Source: Saccharina japonica
Taxonomy: Eukaryota; Sar; Phaeophyceae; Laminariales; Laminariaceae
Length of the DNA: 64,000 nt
NCBI GenBank assembly: GCA_008828725.1
Contig: MEHQ01000646.1
Location: 12,960 to 76,959 of the forward strand
Direction of reading: 5' to 3'
The position numbers and the translations under genes are program-made. The notes beneath the pieces were generated by a model that had not been told where the DNA came from, did not search any database, and saw nothing but the letters and a program-made list of their open reading frames with translations. Below are positions 25,101 through 31,300 of the stretch, in pieces; within the stretch, counting starts at the first letter, position 1; every line of letters begins with the position of its first letter.

Positions 25101-26842
25101 GGCTATATTTTATAGCAGTAGGGGTCCTACCATAAGGCGGTTTAAGTAAGGCGGTAACCCGGTTTAAGGCGGTCAAAATCGCTTGGTGGGACTGGAGAAT
25201 TGCACTCAGAACCTGGAATGAATAAGTCGGCCATATTGCTCTGGCACACCACCGCCTTAGCCTTACTGAGAGACCCCTGCTGCTGTAATACAGCATAACT
25301 CTGTAATCAAGTAATGTATACTTGGCATATAATCACCCTCAACAGAGCCAGCCATCCACGATATTCACGTTTATGTTCTGGCTGACTCAAGTGAGTACAC
25401 CAGCAGCACTGCCCTACCTGGTAAACTTCGTATACCGGTACTACTCGTAGCAGTACCGAACCTGTACTGCTGCTCCGAACTTGGACCCGCTTTGGAAACC
25501 TCGAGCTTACCTTGAAGATCACTCCCAATGCTAGGGTGCCCTTGGTGAGTTTCTTGAACGAGACTCTGGCCAGCCGAGGGGCTCTCCCCGAGTGCTCAAC
25601 CAGCAATGCTGACCCCACGTCGCTTACTGCCGATCCCGACTGTACATAACAGCAACAATAGCGCGTGTTACAAAGGCGGCAGGGTAAGAGATACACCAGT
25701 ACAGGTATATGTATATACGTCGGCGATGCCCAATACCAGACAAGCACAGACAAGCAGATCAACAAGGCAACAAGGCAACAAGGAATGATAAGAGTATGAG
25801 TTGCAACAGCCTTGCAACAGCAGTAAATAGTAAATAGTAAATAGTAAAGCTCCTCGTAGCAGGTACAAAGCAAGTCCTCGTCTGTTTGTGTTTCCTGTTG
25901 CTGATGAATGCGTGTTCTCCTCATTAAACCGTTCTATTTATGCATATAAACCTGTCGACATCCAGAACAACCAGCGTCCGCGCCGGTTCCTACGGGGTAC
26001 CTGGTACATATACTCCTGCAGTACGAGCAGCCATGGGCAGTCTCTTTTATACAGCAGCACAACGTGTGCCAGGTAATACACACTCGTACTCGTAAACATG
26101 TAAACATGCAGTTATGTACGAACGTACTCGTACTCGTACACTCGTATTGCTGGTGAACGATAACGGCGACATATGATATACCAGGTATACATATATACTG
26201 CTGTGCCGTGTTGTGCCGTGGGTTGTGTACCGGTAAACTATTGCGGCAGTCCTTGAGGCTACGGTACGCTAATACCAATAGATGGTACCCGCACCACCAC
26301 CCGAGTAACCTTCGGCGACAAGTACAAGCAGTACTATGTACGACTACTCGTACCGGTAATGGCTGGCTACGCTGCGCTTCTGTAAACTCGTACAAACGAA
26401 CCAACACAACACAGCAGAATACCAGTAGCGTTTCGGCACTTCGACTGCCCTCTATGCATGTACAGCATGGCACCAACGATAAGAAGTGTATGCAAACCTA
26501 TTAGACAACCCCCACCTTTCCATGCCCAGCCTTGCCCCGACCAGTGCTTGACCCAGCTGCATCGCCCTCGCGAGCCTTCTTCCCTGGGCCTGGTGCTGCC
26601 TCATTCGACTGCGGCGCACCAAAAAGCCAGTCCTTTTGGCCACCACTTGCAGCTGCCGGAGACTCGGCAGCCTTGCGCTTCCGCTTTGGGTCACCTTGAC
26701 CCTTGCCTCCACTGCTGCCCTTGCCCTCCTCAGACCCACGCGCCTTACCCTTGCCTGTGGCGTCGGGTGCCGCGCTCGACGGACCCTTGCCCCTGGGAAA
26801 CAGCTCGAGGCCCGTCATGACTGGAGCGTTTGCTGAGAGCAC
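1006..26842 (-). CDS. RRP5: RRP5/PDCD11-like rRNA biogenesis protein (multi-S1), 16 exons, C-terminus off window
   Basis: Exons in transcript order: 26516-26842, 25511-25639, 23438-23644, 20051-20314, 19059-19214, 17428-17586, 16233-16358, 15351-15605, 14399-14644, 12467-12586, 11705-11860, 10786-10899, 4373-4986, 2985-3321, 1839-1907, 1006-1143. They join in one frame into about 1139 codons. The order follows the remembered human PDCD11/yeast Rrp5 pattern: a basic N-terminus with LELFPRGKG, then a series of S1 RNA-binding folds with cores such as MVVSLPSSLTGVV, SSEDHGYVVTLGLEGVTAFL, VEAFGLLVKL and VESFGVFVKFLGRFSAL, with strand-5 motifs such as VTLNRT and LTLKKT. In yeast and human this nucleolar protein is needed for processing of both 18S and 5.8S/25S precursors. 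The C-terminal HAT/TPR repeats would lie left of position 1. Introns 3 and 9 host U24-like snoRNAs. Nearly all introns are phase 0. Identity is strong; single splice sites remain predictions. Confidence 0.93.
1144..1838 (-). other. RRP5 intron 15
   Basis: Non-coding, with a G run near 1290-1299 and AT-rich sequence near 1680-1740. Confidence 0.65.
1839..1907 (-). CDS. RRP5: RRP5 exon 15
   Basis: Twenty-three codons in phase 0. VRVLGMDKSKGVVDVTMD aligns with VVILNVDLLKLEVHVSLH in human. Acceptor CGGCAG, donor GTACGC. Confidence 0.87.
1908..2984 (-). other. RRP5 intron 14
   Basis: Contains the foldback at 2190-2650 and a G10 run near 2821. No exon is recognised. Confidence 0.65.
2190..2650. 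repeat. Imperfect inverted repeat (foldback)
   Basis: Arms near 2300-2350 and 2490-2545 carry GGGTTCGAGAAAGAGGTGAGG and the inverse of GGGTTCGAGGAACAGGTGAGG respectively. Both strands therefore translate to a similar FE-EVR peptide, an effect of the palindrome and not evidence of a gene. Confidence 0.7.
2985..3321 (-). CDS. RRP5: RRP5 exon 14
   Basis: One base plus 112 codons. CVVQRVDVDTGRVVVTLNRT fits the VTNVDEEKQRMLLSLRLS strand. VVVALKEYGVVLKA opens a further S1 fold. Acceptor CCCCCAG, donor GTGAGG. Confidence 0.9.
3322..4372 (-). other. RRP5 intron 13
   Basis: AT-rich spacer. No feature is recognised. Confidence 0.65.
4373..4986 (-). CDS. RRP5: RRP5 exon 13 (two S1 folds, Ser/Lys insert)
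   Basis: The largest exon, 204 codons plus 2 bases. VLPISHLGDHASVCDETL matches FLPTSHLSDHVANGPLL. VSRVESFGVFVKFLGRFSAL matches VKSIKDYGVFIQFPSGLSGL. A Ser/Lys run with KKKKKDKK interrupts the first fold. The donor GTGGGT at 4372 gives phase 2 and joins to exon 14 as GDSVR-CVVQ. A nearer GTAAGG donor would break the frame. Confidence 0.93.
5505..5890. repeat. Tail-to-tail inverted duplication with matching reading frames
   Basis: Arms at about 5505-5692 and 5703-5890 are inverted copies of each other. Read inward, both keep a frame containing KTAPEIETVP, YSAAITPVQWAALPAE and a nearby stop codon: one on the plus strand, one on the minus strand. I do not recognise the peptide. It could be a captured C-terminal exon or a MITE-like foldback. 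It lies in RRP5 intron 12, so an alternative RRP5 exon is also possible but not needed by the frame. Confidence 0.75.
6695..7202. repeat. Foldback element, copy 1 (about 240-bp arms)
   Basis: An inverted repeat with perfect inner arms 6883-6920 and 6937-6974 around a 16-base loop. Similarity extends outwards to about 6697 and 7200, for example CGTATGCCACCGTGG on both arms. A transcript of this block would form a long hairpin. Confidence 0.88.
8585..9090. repeat. Foldback element, copy 2
   Basis: A long imperfect inverted repeat centred near 8812. The inner arms around GGTGTGCGTGCT are nearly perfect, and the outer arms end in TCTAAAATGTGGGTTTG and its inverse. It is homologous to the block at 6695-7202. 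Confidence 0.8.
10786..10899 (-). CDS. RRP5: RRP5 exon 12
   Basis: Thirty-eight codons in phase 0. VVGCVVRSCDTTAYPPKLSL fits [20 protein letters not shown], the last strand of an S1 fold. Acceptor GACAG, donor GTAAGG. A 5.8-kb intron follows. Confidence 0.86.
10900..11704 (-). other. RRP5 intron 11
   Basis: Purine-rich (A-rich on the plus strand) spacer containing the MITE-like copy at 11508-11685 and a C9 run near 11440. No exon is recognised. Confidence 0.65.
11508..11685. mobile_element. Diverged MITE-like copy (partner of 25120-25278)
   Basis: Shares AGGGTCTC, AAGGCTAAGG, AGAGCAATATG, TTATTCATTCCAGG and GATTTTGACCGCCTT with the reverse complement of 25120-25278. It lies about 20 bp downstream of the exon 11 donor. 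Confidence 0.6.
11705..11860 (-). CDS. RRP5: RRP5 exon 11
   Basis: Fifty-two codons in phase 0. FVTKVAPFGLHVSFYGNVFG matches [20 protein letters not shown], and DPTEAFSAGQ matches DPERVFYTGQ. Acceptor TTGCAG, donor GTACGA. Confidence 0.94.
11861..12466 (-). other. RRP5 intron 10
   Basis: AT-rich spacer with no recognised feature. Confidence 0.65.
12467..12586 (-). CDS. RRP5: RRP5 exon 10
   Basis: Forty codons in phase 0. VGARVKGRVLTVDAGSSKAT plus LTLKKTMV match [27 protein letters not shown] of human PDCD11. Acceptor CGCAG, donor GTGAGA. Confidence 0.94.
12979..13063 (-). ncRNA. SNORD24: U24-like C/D box snoRNA, copy 1
   Basis: Nine-base-pair stem GTGGATATC/GATGTCCAC with one G-U pair. The C box is AGGATGC, C' is GGGATGA and D is CTGA. 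It lies about 390 nt upstream of the exon 10 acceptor. Confidence 0.9.
13232..13313 (-). ncRNA. SNORD24: U24-like C/D box snoRNA, copy 2
   Basis: Stem GGATATC/GATATCC, C box ATGATGC and D box CTGA. There is one extra base in the spacer between D' and C'. Both antisense elements are intact. Confidence 0.9.
13616..13697 (-). ncRNA. SNORD24: U24-like C/D box snoRNA, copy 3
   Basis: Stem GGATAATC/GATTTCC with one bulge. The C box is ATGATGC and D is CTGA. The spacer between the two guides lacks one base compared with most copies. Both guides are intact. Confidence 0.87.
13927..14007 (-). ncRNA. SNORD24: U24-like C/D box snoRNA, copy 4
   Basis: The terminal stem CGGTGTC/GATGCCG differs in sequence from all other copies but still pairs, using two G-U pairs. 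The C box is AGGATGC, C' is GGGATGA and D is CTGA, with both 28S guides intact. Confidence 0.9.
14158..14251 (-). pseudogene. Decayed duplicate of the 3' part of RRP5 exon 9, with its donor site
   Basis: About 94 bp align with the last 93 bp of exon 9. They share the ends GTGCCGAAGAA and CGCTTCAAG, followed by GTAT as in the real donor. One inserted base shifts the frame, and a TGA follows in the restored frame, so it cannot be a coding exon. It lies between exon 9 and the four intron 9 snoRNAs. Confidence 0.8.
14399..14644 (-). CDS. RRP5: RRP5 exon 9 (complete S1 core)
   Basis: Eighty-two codons in phase 0. VAAVEAFGLLVKLGEGVRAL and VPKNHLGDVKVKNPKARFK match the human LTIKSYGMLVKVGEQMRGLVPPMHL segment. 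Acceptor GACAG, donor GTATGA. A decayed copy of the 3' part of this exon lies downstream in the intron. Confidence 0.94.
14645..15350 (-). other. RRP5 intron 8
   Basis: An intron filled mostly by the GATCAT-rich repeat. No snoRNA or exon is recognised. Confidence 0.65.
14940..15240 (+). repeat. GATCAT-rich dispersed repeat, copy in RRP5 intron 8
   Basis: Starts with tandem ATCATC/GATCAT words, contains CTCATGTTGCCGGGTGGGAG, and ends in the same words. It is the same family as copies near 16700, 18800, 24450 and 42800. Confidence 0.65.
15351..15605 (-). CDS. RRP5: RRP5 exon 8 (Ala/Lys/Glu-rich insert, then S1 strand)
   Basis: Eighty-five codons in phase 0. The first two thirds are low complexity, including ten alanines in a row and acidic/basic runs. 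The end, YVHISRISDERVEHVDKSYK, fits AYARLSHLSDSKNVFNPEAF of human PDCD11. The insert is longer than in animal or yeast proteins and probably forms a flexible loop. Confidence 0.85.
15606..16232 (-). other. RRP5 intron 7
   Basis: AT- and A-rich spacer. I see no further feature in it. Confidence 0.65.
16233..16358 (-). CDS. RRP5: RRP5 exon 7
   Basis: Forty-two codons in phase 0. AIRLTLRPHLLE matches VVHLSLRPIFLQ of the human protein, and PTGALLEGEVVRVDPTLGLL starts the next S1 fold. Acceptor CGCAG, donor GTGAGC. Confidence 0.88.
16359..17427 (-). other. RRP5 intron 6
   Basis: Contains a GATCAT-rich repeat copy (about 16560-16880) with dense AGATCAT/ATGATCT words. No coding exon is recognised. 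Confidence 0.7.
17428..17586 (-). CDS. RRP5: RRP5 exon 6 (S1-3)
   Basis: Fifty-three codons in phase 0 with donor GTAAGG. FLGYFAGCVDHNNMP aligns with the FFTGVVDFMHL region of human PDCD11. VRARVLMVDYVNK fits strands 4-5 of the fold. Confidence 0.88.
18027..18148. repeat. Direct tandem duplication, about 58 bp, two copies
   Basis: The segment containing GGTCAGACGACATCA and CAATTTCCTGGTGCCTAGTC occurs twice in tandem with few changes, inside RRP5 intron 5. Confidence 0.8.
18690..18965 (-). repeat. GATCAT-rich dispersed repeat, copy in RRP5 intron 5
   Basis: Contains the shared core reading CGGCTCCCACCCGGCAACAT, flanked by GATCATACAGATCA-type words. Other copies lie near 14950-15240, 16560-16880, 24300-24600 and 42670-42960, in both orientations. 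Confidence 0.6.
19059..19214 (-). CDS. RRP5: RRP5 exon 5 (end of S1-2, start of S1-3)
   Basis: Fifty-two codons in phase 0 with donor GTCAGT. TVKAAARTVTLSAE fits the terminal strand of one S1 fold. SLKPGMLVDTIVDTVVSNGM fits the opening of the next, matching LLPGLVVKAQVQKVTPFGL in human. Confidence 0.9.
19215..20050 (-). other. RRP5 intron 4 (apparent GC-AG intron)
   Basis: The sequence after exon 4 begins GCAAAAAACC and ends CCGGCAG before exon 5. I find no in-frame GT donor that would preserve the S1 alignment. No other feature is recognised. Confidence 0.55.
20051..20314 (-). CDS. RRP5: RRP5 exon 4 (S1 domains 1/2)
   Basis: Eighty-eight codons from VVRCAITNLA to EAVIQ. The region SSEDHGYVVTLGLEGVTAFL is nearly the family consensus for the second S1 fold. 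The acceptor is ATAG. The donor that keeps the frame into exon 5 reads CAG followed by GCAAAA, so this intron appears to be GC-AG. Confidence 0.9.
20856..20939 (-). ncRNA. SNORD24: U24-like C/D box snoRNA, copy 5
   Basis: The terminal stem AGGG(A)TATC/GATACCCT has a one-base bulge, and its sequence differs from the other copies while pairing is kept. The C box is ATGATGC and D is CTGA. It lies about 540 nt upstream of the exon 4 acceptor. Confidence 0.9.
21403..21483 (-). ncRNA. SNORD24: U24-like C/D box snoRNA, copy 6
   Basis: Terminal stem GGATGTC/GATATCC on the minus strand has a G-U pair where other copies have A-U. The C box is AGGATGC, C' is GGGATGA and D is CTGA, with both antisense elements present. 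Confidence 0.9.
21656..22046 (-). repeat. Two tandem copies of the G-tract-headed repeat (about 170 bp each)
   Basis: Copies at 21656-21827 and 21859-22027 are in minus orientation, each flanked by C runs of about 15-28 bases on this strand; one run includes an ambiguous base at 21842. The same sequence recurs at 31321-31497, 49421-49591 and 50037-50208. The pair splits the snoRNA array. Confidence 0.85.
22061..22153 (-). ncRNA. SNORD24: U24-like C/D box snoRNA, copy 7
   Basis: This copy has the longest terminal stem of the family: 13 bp (GTATGTGGATATC against GATGTCCACATAC on the minus strand) with one G-U pair. The C box is AGGATGC, D is CTGA, and both guides are intact. It lies directly beside a poly-C tract that ends a repeat element. 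Confidence 0.91.
22311..22391 (-). ncRNA. SNORD24: U24-like C/D box snoRNA, copy 8
   Basis: The terminal stem is GGATATC/GATATCC (7 bp). The C box is AGGATGC, C' is GGGATGA and D is CTGA. Both antisense elements match the conserved 28S motif. Confidence 0.9.
22552..22636 (-). ncRNA. SNORD24: U24-like C/D box snoRNA, copy 9
   Basis: The minus-strand boxes are as in the other copies, but the C box is degenerate (AGGATGC). The 9-bp terminal stem GTGGACATC/GATATCCAC contains one G-U pair. Both 28S antisense elements are intact. Confidence 0.9.
22805..22883 (-). ncRNA. SNORD24: U24-like C/D box snoRNA, copy 10
   Basis: On the minus strand the order is: terminal stem GATATC, C box ATGATGC, 28S antisense element ending TTTGCTAC, C' box GGGATGA, second antisense element ACCACCAAGATC, D box CTGA, and closing stem GATATC. 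This is the architecture of U24, which has two adjacent complementarities to 28S rRNA. This copy lies nearest RRP5 exon 3. Confidence 0.9.
23438..23644 (-). CDS. RRP5: RRP5 exon 3 (S1 domain 1)
   Basis: Sixty-nine codons in phase 0, acceptor TTGCCAG, donor GTGACC. INEHDMVVSLPSSLTGVVRR matches the VNELELVISLPNGLQGFV core of the first S1 fold. It is followed by an alanine-rich insert and PLKDFFTEGQ, like PLKDLLHLPELFSPGM in human. Confidence 0.93.
23645..25510 (-). other. RRP5 intron 2
   Basis: No exon is recognised. It contains a GATCAT-rich repeat copy (24300-24600), the MITE-like element at 25120-25278, and a TATTAATA palindrome cluster near 24073-24106. Confidence 0.65.
25120..25278. mobile_element. 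MITE-like element with imperfect AGGGGTC terminal inverted repeats
   Basis: The ends AGGGGTCCTACCATAAGGC and its imperfect inverse (GCCTTACTGAGAGACCCCT) bracket about 160 bp rich in GGCGGT words. A diverged copy in the opposite orientation lies at 11508-11685. It sits in RRP5 intron 2. Confidence 0.6.
25511..25639 (-). CDS. RRP5: RRP5 exon 2 (leads into S1 domain 1)
   Basis: Bounded by a TACAG acceptor and a GTAAGC donor, 43 codons, phase 0. It ends in FKKLTKGTLALGVIFK, like the family pattern FKTLLPGTLVLGQV that starts the first S1 fold. Confidence 0.88.
25640..26515 (-). other. RRP5 intron 1
   Basis: This non-coding stretch holds many short copies of the words ACCAGGTA and TACCTGGTA, and CGTACTCG-type simple sequence near 26100-26160. 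I see no gene in it. Confidence 0.7.
26516..26842 (-). CDS. RRP5: RRP5 exon 1 (start codon, basic N-terminus)
   Basis: Opens with MLSANAPVMTGLELFPRG; the second Met is an alternative start. The LELFPRG motif matches the N-terminal ESFPRGG of human PDCD11. A Lys/Gly/Ser-rich stretch with KRKRK follows, a probable nuclear/nucleolar signal. The donor after AAG reads GTGGGG, which leaves phase 0 for the next exon. Confidence 0.82.
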
Positions 26843-28020
26843 AGAAGAGAGGAGGTATCGATCATGAGAAGCGGTCGCCGAAAGGAGATAAGCATAGGTT
26901 CAGACTCGCTGATTGAGCACCTGTACCCAAGCGTGCACTCCATGAGGCAGCGACGGCATGTAACTAGAGACATGACATGCGAGCAAAAAGATGCGGGTGA
27001 GCTCGGGCTTGCTGGCGTCCCGCAGCACTGCTACTGCTACTGCTGTGTTCCTGCTTTTTGCTGCACCGAGAGCCGAGGGCCGTACGTGAACGGGGCACAT
27101 GGCCGTACAATAGCAACGCACTCAAGCCAAGCCTCCGGGTGAGAATCACCTTCAAAGCGAAATCATTCACCTGTTAACTGGGCACAGCTTTCTCCGCTAT
27201 TTCATGAGGTAATGGCGCGACTGGCAAAGCGTCTTCGGTCGAAGGCGCCGCTTTCAAAGAGCGTTGAATGCTCTCTCACCACTCACCACTCGTGACTCGT
27301 GATCGCCAAAAGGAGTTCCAATATAATCAATGAGTTAAATGAAGCGTTTTTCGCGTGGGGAAGAGGGGGTGATATTTACTCCCGTGATCCGTGGATCTTT
27401 TTGTTTTCGTCGATACAAAGAGCTAAAAAAACTAAAAACTCGGCGACCTTTGCCTTTTCGACCTACTACTGCTGTCCATATGCGCACAACTGCGAGCTAT
27501 GCTTCGTACGCGCACGAGGATTGTCTTCGACTGCGAACGACATATCGTAGCTCTTCACCTGTAGTCGGCGAGCTACAGCCTACTATGATACGTGCTGCAT
27601 GTACTCGTAGAGCTTTTTTTGCGCTGCTGCTGTGAATTCGTAGACGAAGAGCGACACATTACCCGCCGGGGCCCCCTTGAAGAGCCACCCGCACCCCATG
27701 CTTGATATGCCTCTTCACCAAATTGTTTGACATGCTCTGTTGAAATTCTGAAATTCTACAAAAACAGGGGGCGCTGAACATGAATTCTGAACTCCAGAAC
27801 TCTTCTGCTCTTTCTTGTTGTCTGTTGTGGCACAGCAGCAGCATCGTAGCTCTCCCGTCTGGATATTTTATCTGGACATACCGCACCCCCAACACCAGTT
27901 ACCTTTCTGTCTCTGGTTGCAAGACGTTCGCCCACCCGACCTCAGTCAGCAGCACCACAATAACTCAGCACTCTCAAGCAAGAAAGAGTCGATTCTTGAC
28001 AGTAAGGAGAGCAGCACATC
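26843..28020. promoter_or_regulatory. Divergent intergenic region between RRP5 and the beta-helix gene
   Basis: The two genes are transcribed away from each other from this 1.2-kb interval, so both promoters should lie here. No TATA box or other defined motif is clear enough to call, and no gene is recognised inside. Confidence 0.5.
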
Positions 28021-28329
28021 ATGGCCCCGGGCACGATGCAAGCTGCTAAGTTTGCTGCTGCGCTTCTGTGTGCGATCGCCCCTCGCTCCAACGCGGTAGA
28101 CGTCTCCAGCTGCGAAGAATTTGCCGCGGTTGACCGCAAGACTGAGACGGAGGTGACCATCACGAATGCAGACTTCACGTGCACCGAGTACACGCGCTTG
28201 TCCATCAAGTCTCCCAGCATGGTGCTCAAGTCTTCTGTGGGTGCCGTGACTTTCTCCAACCTGGCGTTCAGCGTCTACGGAGCGCTCACGGTCGAACCGG
28301 ACGTCGAATTCACAGGCATCGAACTCGTG
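28021..28329 (+). CDS. Beta-helix gene exon 1 (signal peptide)
   Basis: Starts at ATG 28021; a second Met lies at 28036. A hydrophobic Ala-rich stretch is followed by VDVSSCEEFAAVDR. It ends ...FTGIELV with donor GTATGT in phase 0. Confidence 0.82.
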
Positions 28330-31300
28330 GTATGTGGTATATTGCCGATATCACGATCGCAACATTTTTGCCTGCCAAGTCGTTGCGCGTCTGTGCATGT
28401 ACATGTGTATGCATGTGAGGTCGATCAGGCTCTCGATCCGTCTGAAATTTCTGTCTCAAATATCATATCTGCATCATCAATACCTACCATATATCAGGTA
28501 CGACGACGGTTGTTGTTGTTGTCTTCACATTAAACTCGTTTCAGTTGCTAATCCCTATAGTCTGATCTAGCAAGATCACAGCCCGTGGTCACAAAAGTGC
28601 TAGTGCCATCAGAGAATCCTAAAGAACACGCACACTTATCATAGCAGGGAGAGGATACACCAGTCCGAAGAGGTACACCTAAAATCCCTACAGCATGTTA
28701 TGCGTGTCTAAAACTGAACTACACGCCCGCAATCTCCATTCGACTACAGCAGCATCGCCCCCCCCCCCCCCTCCCACTCTTTACCAATGAATTTGCCGAC
28801 TACAGCGTAACTACTGCTGCTGTCTGAAGTGCTGTCTGTACAAAAACACACGGTAGGCGTGGGAACAAGATGGAGCACGCAGCTGCTGTCTGAAGTGCTG
28901 CCGGAATTATAGTCCGCGGGCACACAGTGAAAAAGAACAGCCAACCAAAGCCATCACGTCAATTGACAATTACCCGAATCTATCCTGAACGTCTGTGTTA
29001 GGCACAGCATTATAAACATCGACACTGATTAGGAATCGTTCCACATGCATTGAAGGGGTCTTCCACGATCAGGCACACAATGAAGGCACCCGGGGTGTCC
29101 GCGCCATCTCTGCCGCGTCTCTCTACAAAACCAGTGACGTCATCCACGTACGAAGATAAAACTCGTCGATGTACCAAGGATGTACTCGTAGTAATCAGCG
29201 CACCCATTCCAAGCGTATCGCGTGTCAGTGTGGTGTGCTCGTATAATATATAACAGACACAGCAAGGAGAACTCGCAGAATCCAGACGTATGGTGTGAAT
29301 ATGTACAGCAGTACGAATGATATGATAGATGGATACTATCGAAAGCAAAATACAAAGTACTGCAAATGCCTGGATTGTTTCAGAGACAGCGCGACGCACG
29401 TACGTATTGTATTTTCATATGGATACGACTACTTATTATTCGTACGTACAACAGTAGTATATACAGCAGTAGTATTAATAGTACTGTAGTAGTACGTACA
29501 TAGATCATTGAGATACATAGATCTCGTTCGTGTCAAATTGGCCACCATATCAGACCAGACCGTACCAACCAAACCATATTATATTATACGTAGTAGGGCT
29601 CTTTTTGTTTCCGTGGATTTCTTCTTTAGGAGTGCTTATGAGTGGTCAACGTTGAAGGTCATGCTACACATCATCAAGGATGGCAAGAATAATGCATCCT
29701 GTAACAATAATAATGTACCAGGTACGAGTACCTGGTATGGAATTTCGCGCTAAAACGTACCAGGTACATCAAGGGACGTCTAAAGCACAACATCGTTCAA
29801 TTGGTTGTTACTTCGCAGTGAACTGGTGGTTGATACATTTATTTGGCATCTATTAATACAGTACAGGACACCTATTAATAATAAGAAACAGGAAATCTGG
29901 TCCAGGCTGGATTTCTTATTTGAGAGAGGGTGCTTTCTACACTAACTTCAAGATAACGACTCCCGAGTTTCTTATTTTCCTCTAAATCTCAGCCTGGCTT
30001 TCTTATTATCCTGTTTCTTATTAGGTGTCCCGTACTTCTGTATGACATCATCCTCCTAACAAACCTCACCTGTCACCTGTCACCTATCCTATCATGCGAT
30101 CCATACACCGTCAACGTTTTGTCGAACCACAGGCCGCGTAATCCTGCATAGTAGATAGAAAAATACCGAAATATGTTGGCAATGATAGGAAGCATTATTT
30201 GTGGAAAACCGCAAGGCAGCACCTTTTGCTGCACATCCATTCGTGGACAGTGGAGGCAACGAGAGACAACGAACGGCAGCAAACAGCCACCCCATCGGCG
30301 TTCCTTGATGCAAGATGCCAGATTACATCCATCCCTTACAAAAAAACAAAAAAAAACGACCATATATTAGTGCAAGATATGCCTTTTTAGTCACTGACTA
30401 TTTGAACAGCTCCAATACGAATGAGTAATGGGTTCGTACCTCAAGCGTGTAAGGCCGCCGCGGGTCTCGGACTTTCGTTTCCCCATGCCCTCGTTTTCAG
30501 CCCCTTTTGTATCATAAAGTTTATGCCAGGTACGTCAGCAGTATATATGATATCCCATCATATCGTATCATGTTCAGACTATACACACCCTAGGATAGGC
30601 ATCTGTTTTGTGTCCACTCGGTACACCCCCTAATTTTATCAGGGGATTATGATTGCCTTCTTATATACGTATTGACACAGCAGTATGCTATTGATAATAA
30701 GTTTCGGCAAGAAGAGGGTGGCTTAGTCGCTTTCCTTGTGATGTGGGGAACAAAAAAACGCTTGTCAAGGTCGACCCGAGTTAGCACAGCAGTACGTCAT
30801 CTTGTCATTTTAGGCCATGCAACTTTAGGGAATCCCCCCCCACCTGTATTTGCTGCTGTTGATACAGTACGAAGTACCGTAGAGCTGTGTGGGTCGAGGT
30901 TGGTCCTGGACAGAACGAAGAACGGAGTAATGCAGAAACACGGAACACAAAAAAAAAAAAATCTTAAAAACAGCGCGAAGTCACGGGATATCTTGCCTAC
31001 AAGCCACAACACAACAGCGACCCCAAGCCGCGAAACCAAACAGCGCCATTGATGATGTGGTACATACATACATGCCCATACATACAGTCGTGTTCTAGTG
31101 TGGCGTGTGAGAGGAGTGATACGCTGAATTCGTTCGTCACCGGCAGGCAGAAAGGTCGATGGAGTGTTGCTGTTTTCGTGTATGATGGCTGGTGGTTGGG
31201 GTGATAGTTGGGGGATACTATCTGGGGGGAGAGCGTGGCAGCAGTTTTCGCAGTGTCTGTTGTGCGGACACACCAAGGAAACTTCCACAGGGGGGCGACG

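Noticed and set aside
26458-26820. Plus-strand frame of about 120 codons opposite RRP5 exon 1
   Set aside because: It is a shadow of the GC-rich, Lys/Gly/Ser-rich first exon; proline/leucine-rich shadow peptides are expected.
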